Below, piece after piece: positions 62,201 to 64,000 of a stretch of DNA of 64,000 nucleotides. The DNA lies in the NCBI RefSeq assembly GCF_900129465.1, contig NZ_FSRA01000002.1, positions 1,054,001 through 1,118,000 on the forward strand. The letters run 5' to 3'. Below the pieces are notes generated by a model. It saw nothing but the letters and a program-made list of their open reading frames with translations, had not been told where the DNA came from and searched no databases. A program made the translations under genes and the position numbers. This stretch comes from Chitinophaga niabensis. Its GTDB lineage: Bacteria; Bacteroidota; Bacteroidia; Chitinophagales; Chitinophagaceae. Position 1 is the first letter of the stretch, and the number at the start of each line of letters is the position of its first letter.

Positions 62201-62484
62201 CCACCATTGCGATGGTGATAGGGATGCTGCCGATCGCATTGGCAACAGGCGGTGTGGCTTCTACTAAGAATGGCCTGGCCTGGGTAATTGTGGGAGGATT
62301 GATCAGTTCGATGTTCCTGACATTGATTGTGGTGCCGGTGATCTATATGGTGGTAGACAAGATAATGGCGAAGTTCGGCATGAACAGGATCTCTAAGAAA
62401 CGTTATATCCGTCAGAGGATGGTAGCGCCAACAAGAAAGGAATTACAATTGGAAGAAGTGGAGACCGCTTCGATGATGAACTAA
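59290..62484 (+). CDS. RND-family efflux permease (AcrB/HAE1 type)
   Basis: A 1064-residue proton-driven pump of the AcrB/HAE-1 class. It opens with MKITEISIKRPTIVVVLFTI and keeps SPIVTIATVYPGASPQEVE, LVVGILVDDAIVVLENIYRH (helix 4 with proton-relay aspartates) and LIGLVAKNAIILVDF in the C-terminal half. The docking domains lie between. The start at 59290 was taken; the TTG two codons upstream is unlikely. It works with the adaptor and TolC proteins encoded just before it and is under the putative control of the TetR pair. Substrates unknown. Confidence 0.95.
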   Translation: MKITEISIKRPTIVVVLFTILTLLGFISYKSLNYELLPKFSSPIVTIATVYPGASPQEVESTITKKIEDAVASMEKIKKLTSKSSESLSVVTVELNNDANVDIGLQDAQRKVNAILAELPGDAKPPSLNKFSLDDLPIMTLSATAKMDDRLFFDLIDKKIQPQLSRLPGVAQITIIGGQEREIKINIDPAKLEAYKLSILQVRQAVTNANLDFPTGKVKTVEQQILVRLAGKYKDVDQLRNLVLTTTATGTQVRLGDVADVQDTQKDAERLARVDGMSAIALQVQKQTDANAVTVSEAVQKAIKGIEKEYAASSLKVKIANDASVFTLESADSVIHDLIIAILLVAAVMMLFLHSLRNAIFVMISIPASLIATFIGMKLMGFSLNLMSLLGLSLVVGILVDDAIVVLENIYRHMEMGKNKVRAAFDGVKEIGFTVTSITLVIVVVFLPISLTNELVSKIVREFCVVVMISTMLSLLASFTIVPLLASRFGKLVHLTGKNPFEKFILWFERQLEKFTAWMTGLLKWALAHKTITIVASLALLIASFQLVGKGYIGGEFIPNGDRGQFIVMLEMPKDASLEQTNLATRKVEQILDKKKEVTSLITTVGQTSEDGFGASQATAYKAEVTVMLVAQNLRESSDILGAKVKKELKEQLPGVKVKTTPVSILGTAQRAPIDLIVMGTNLDSVMSFAKVAMAELKTIEGSSEVKLSVEEGNPEINVQVDRDKMSALGLSLETVGGTMQTAFSGTADDSKVKFRQGEYEYDINIRFDDFNRKNIQDVASIDFVNNKGELVKLSQFATITEGSGPSRLERRDKNTSVSVQSQVMGRPSGTVTQEFTAKLAKLQKPAGVSYIFGGDAENQGDSFSTMGVALLISIIMVYLIMVALYDNYIYPLVVMFSIPLSIIGALLALALTNNTLNIFTILGMIMLIGLVAKNAIILVDFTNQMKEEGQSTYNALIHANHARLRPILMTTIAMVIGMLPIALATGGVASTKNGLAWVIVGGLISSMFLTLIVVPVIYMVVDKIMAKFGMNRISKKRYIRQRMVAPTRKELQLEEVETASMMN

Positions 62485-62531
62485 GGATAAGATTTTTGTT
62501 ACAAACAGTGTAACAGTTGTAGGTTTAACTA

Positions 62532-62570
62532 AATAAGGGCCGGGATGTCTTATCCCGGCCAACTTATTTT
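62532..62570. terminator. Intrinsic terminator after the efflux operon
   Basis: GGCCGGGAT and ATCCCGGCC form a 9-bp GC-rich stem with loop GTCTT, extended by ATAAG/CTTAT and followed by TTTTA. It probably serves both the permease and the convergent proC. Confidence 0.8.
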
Positions 62571-62571
62571 A

Positions 62572-63372
62572 TTAACCTTTAATGATCTTATCCATGGAGG
62601 CGGTGATCCCTTTGATCAGGGAAGAACTGAAGCCCTGGTGTTCCATTTCATTTAAACCTGCAATGGTGCATCCCTTAGGCGTGGTCACCTTATCTATCTC
62701 TTCTTCAGGATGGCGTTTTTCTTTGATCAGTAATTCCGCCGCACCCTTCACCGTTTGCGCAACGATCAGGTTAGCTGTACGGGCATCGAACCCTATTTCA
62801 ATACCTCCCTGGATACTGGCCCTGATGAAACGTAATGCATAAGCAATACCGCAGGCCCCTAAAACTGTGGCTGCATCCATCAGCTTCTCGTCTATATTTA
62901 CGGATACCCCTAACTGGTCAAACATCTTCTGCACATACTGGTGCTGTTCTTCTGAGGCATTGCGGCCGCAGATGCAGGTGATGGACTCCTGGATGGCAAT
63001 GGCAGTATTGGGCATAGCGCGGAAAATAGGCAGGCCGGGAAGCGTGATCTTTTCAAGATCGTCCAGGAACACACCTGTTACCACGCTGATAAGGATCTGT
63101 TTTTTTGCATCGAAAGAGGCACGCAGCTCACTCAGCACTTCTTTTACGTTGTACGGTTTAAGGGCAACCACTACCACATCTGCCTGGCTGATGGCTTTGG
63201 CATTGTCTGATTCTACCTGTACCCCCTGGTCTTTCAGGTCCTTAAGGGTAGCTGTGTTACGCTTGGTAACAGTGATCTCTGCAGCTTTGGAAAAACCACT
63301 CTTCAGGAGGCCCTTTGCTATTGCGGAACCGAGGTTGCCGCCGCCAATTATGGCTATCTTTTTACCGGACAT
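62572..63372 (-). CDS. proC: Pyrroline-5-carboxylate reductase
   Basis: A 266-residue ProC that reduces pyrroline-5-carboxylate to proline with NAD(P)H. Hallmarks are the Rossmann start KIAIIGGGNLGSAIAKGLL, VVVALKPYNVKEVL, FRAMPNTAIAIQESIT and the C-terminal TTPKGCTIAGLNEME. The length and order match ProC. proA and proB are not adjacent. It follows the HNH/HTH gene after 169 bp on the minus strand; a perfect 12-bp hairpin lies in that gap. Confidence 0.94.
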   Translation of the reverse strand: MSGKKIAIIGGGNLGSAIAKGLLKSGFSKAAEITVTKRNTATLKDLKDQGVQVESDNAKAISQADVVVVALKPYNVKEVLSELRASFDAKKQILISVVTGVFLDDLEKITLPGLPIFRAMPNTAIAIQESITCICGRNASEEQHQYVQKMFDQLGVSVNIDEKLMDAATVLGACGIAYALRFIRASIQGGIEIGFDARTANLIVAQTVKGAAELLIKEKRHPEEEIDKVTTPKGCTIAGLNEMEHQGFSSSLIKGITASMDKIIKG

Positions 63373-63438
63373 AGTCTATCAATTTGGAAGGGTAAGTTAA
63401 AACAAAAGGGCCAACACTGCAAGGAAAGCCGGGAAAGG

Positions 63439-63468
63439 CAATGGCCGCGCTGGTTGGCGCGGCCATTG
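63439..63468. other. Strong hairpin upstream of proC
   Basis: CAATGGCCGCGC and GCGCGGCCATTG pair perfectly over 12 bp around TGGTTG. There is no good T run on either side, so a terminator for the HNH/HTH gene, a proC leader element or a cruciform are all possible. Confidence 0.5.
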
Positions 63469-63541
63469 GAAATATGTTTTATTCAGATAACGTGGGAATT
63501 TGGGGTGTTTTATAAGGCTTTAAAGCAAAGTACGCAGCCTC

Positions 63542-64000
63542 TCAGGGCAAAGTAACATGGCTCCAGTTTTCGCCACTCTTAATACGATATAACTGCATTT
63601 CGCTGATATCAAACTGTTCCGCGATCTGCTTCATGGTTTTCTTGCCGGGCTTCTCCAGCAGGCGTTTAATACTTTTTACTTTAGTTACATTCAGCTTCAG
63701 CCCCTTCTGACGGTTACGCTGCATTTCTTTGTAAGCAATTTTGGCGGGACTTTTCTGCTGGTGTTTTTCCATCTCTTCTTTAGTGGCCCAGCGGAGGTTG
63801 GAGATCTTGTTGTTCTTCTTGTCGAAATCGAGATGGATAACAAATTTTTGTTTGGGGCTTTCTTTCTTTGCAAACAGCCGGGCAACTTCGCGGTGGAGAT
63901 AGAGAGATTGATAAGTGTCTGCAGGTTTAATGTTGAGTACGGTGTAACCCTCAACGGTAGAGCCATTCAACAACTTTCCATCGTCCATGCTTTCCCGGTA
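63542..64000 (-). CDS. HNH-like/HTH protein, 5' end outside window
   Basis: At least 152 codons are open and run to the right window edge; the first ATG at 63988 has in-frame codons before it (YRES), so the true start is probably outside. The central part (FVIHLDFDKKNNKISNLRWA) follows the H-N-H arrangement of homing-endonuclease-like HNH proteins, with His in VIHLD and the two Asn positions in KNNKISNL. The C-terminus (KKTMKQIAEQFDISEMQLYR) is a helix-turn-helix. Similar NUMOD4/HNH proteins occur scattered through Bacteroidota genomes. No intron or intein is visible here, and nuclease activity is unproven. Confidence 0.6.
   Translation of the reverse strand, partial: YRESMDDGKLLNGSTVEGYTVLNIKPADTYQSLYLHREVARLFAKKESPKQKFVIHLDFDKKNNKISNLRWATKEEMEKHQQKSPAKIAYKEMQRNRQKGLKLNVTKVKSIKRLLEKPGKKTMKQIAEQFDISEMQLYRIKSGENWSHVTLP

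Overview
The window is a gene-dense stretch of a Bacteroidota chromosome, most likely family Chitinophagaceae and Chitinophaga-like. This is inferred from large outer-membrane beta-barrel proteins with an N-terminal carboxypeptidase-regulatory-like domain, a GLPGLI protein, a menaquinone futalosine-pathway gene (mqnC), a TPP-riboswitch-led thiSC-tenI-DEGH operon, near-absence of Shine-Dalgarno sequences, and many matches to the Bacteroidota promoter (-33 TTTG/TTG, -7 TAnnTTTG). No tRNA, rRNA, insertion sequence, CRISPR array or prophage block was seen. Both edges cut genes: an HD-domain protein on the left and an HNH/HTH protein on the right.

Layout. 0-6.2 kb: outer-membrane barrel protein plus PAP2 phosphatase, convergent with a two-component system; DJ-1/PfpI protein. 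6.3-12.4 kb: a 43-residue membrane peptide, a BamA-like barrel, a minus-strand NAD-salvage group (NrtR-type Nudix regulator, then nicotinamide phosphoribosyltransferase with a structured leader, then a small COX1-like membrane protein), a lipoprotein and an M28 peptidase. 12.5-20.3 kb: gcvT-SRPBCC-comB, DoxX, a metallo-beta-lactamase-fold protein and a large SWIM/SNF2 ATPase. 20.3-26.4 kb: a second two-component system divergent from a GLPGLI plus barrel operon. 26.4-36.8 kb: Hyi-like isomerase, GNAT, lipoprotein, mqnC, PDZ aspartic protease, an M16 active/inactive peptidase pair, D-aminoacylase with a DUF4440-like protein. 36.8-39.9 kb: a three-gene cassette read as kdnA-kdsB-kdnB, which would make and activate 8-amino-KDO for lipopolysaccharide. 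39.9-43.6 kb: hypothetical protein, group III truncated haemoglobin, MFS transporter, TlpA-type thioredoxin. 43.6-49.9 kb: the thiamin operon. 49.9-55.1 kb: SRPBCC, lipocalin-like lipoprotein, small membrane protein, sterol-desaturase family hydroxylase, dnaN and an aminotransferase. 55.1-62.5 kb: a repeat-rich spacer, then TetR-TetR-TolC-adaptor-RND permease. 62.5-64 kb: proC and the HNH/HTH protein.

The most unusual signals are mostly non-coding: a 50-bp tandem duplication of the thiD 3' end whose copies differ only at synonymous positions, a structured leader plus paired palindromes in front of the NAD-salvage gene, a palindromic three-way-junction element between convergent genes, and a cluster of 12-bp GATATAGGAATG repeats in both orientations before the efflux operon. 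Many start codons were moved inward from the longest open frame to the first ATG that fits the family or signal peptide.
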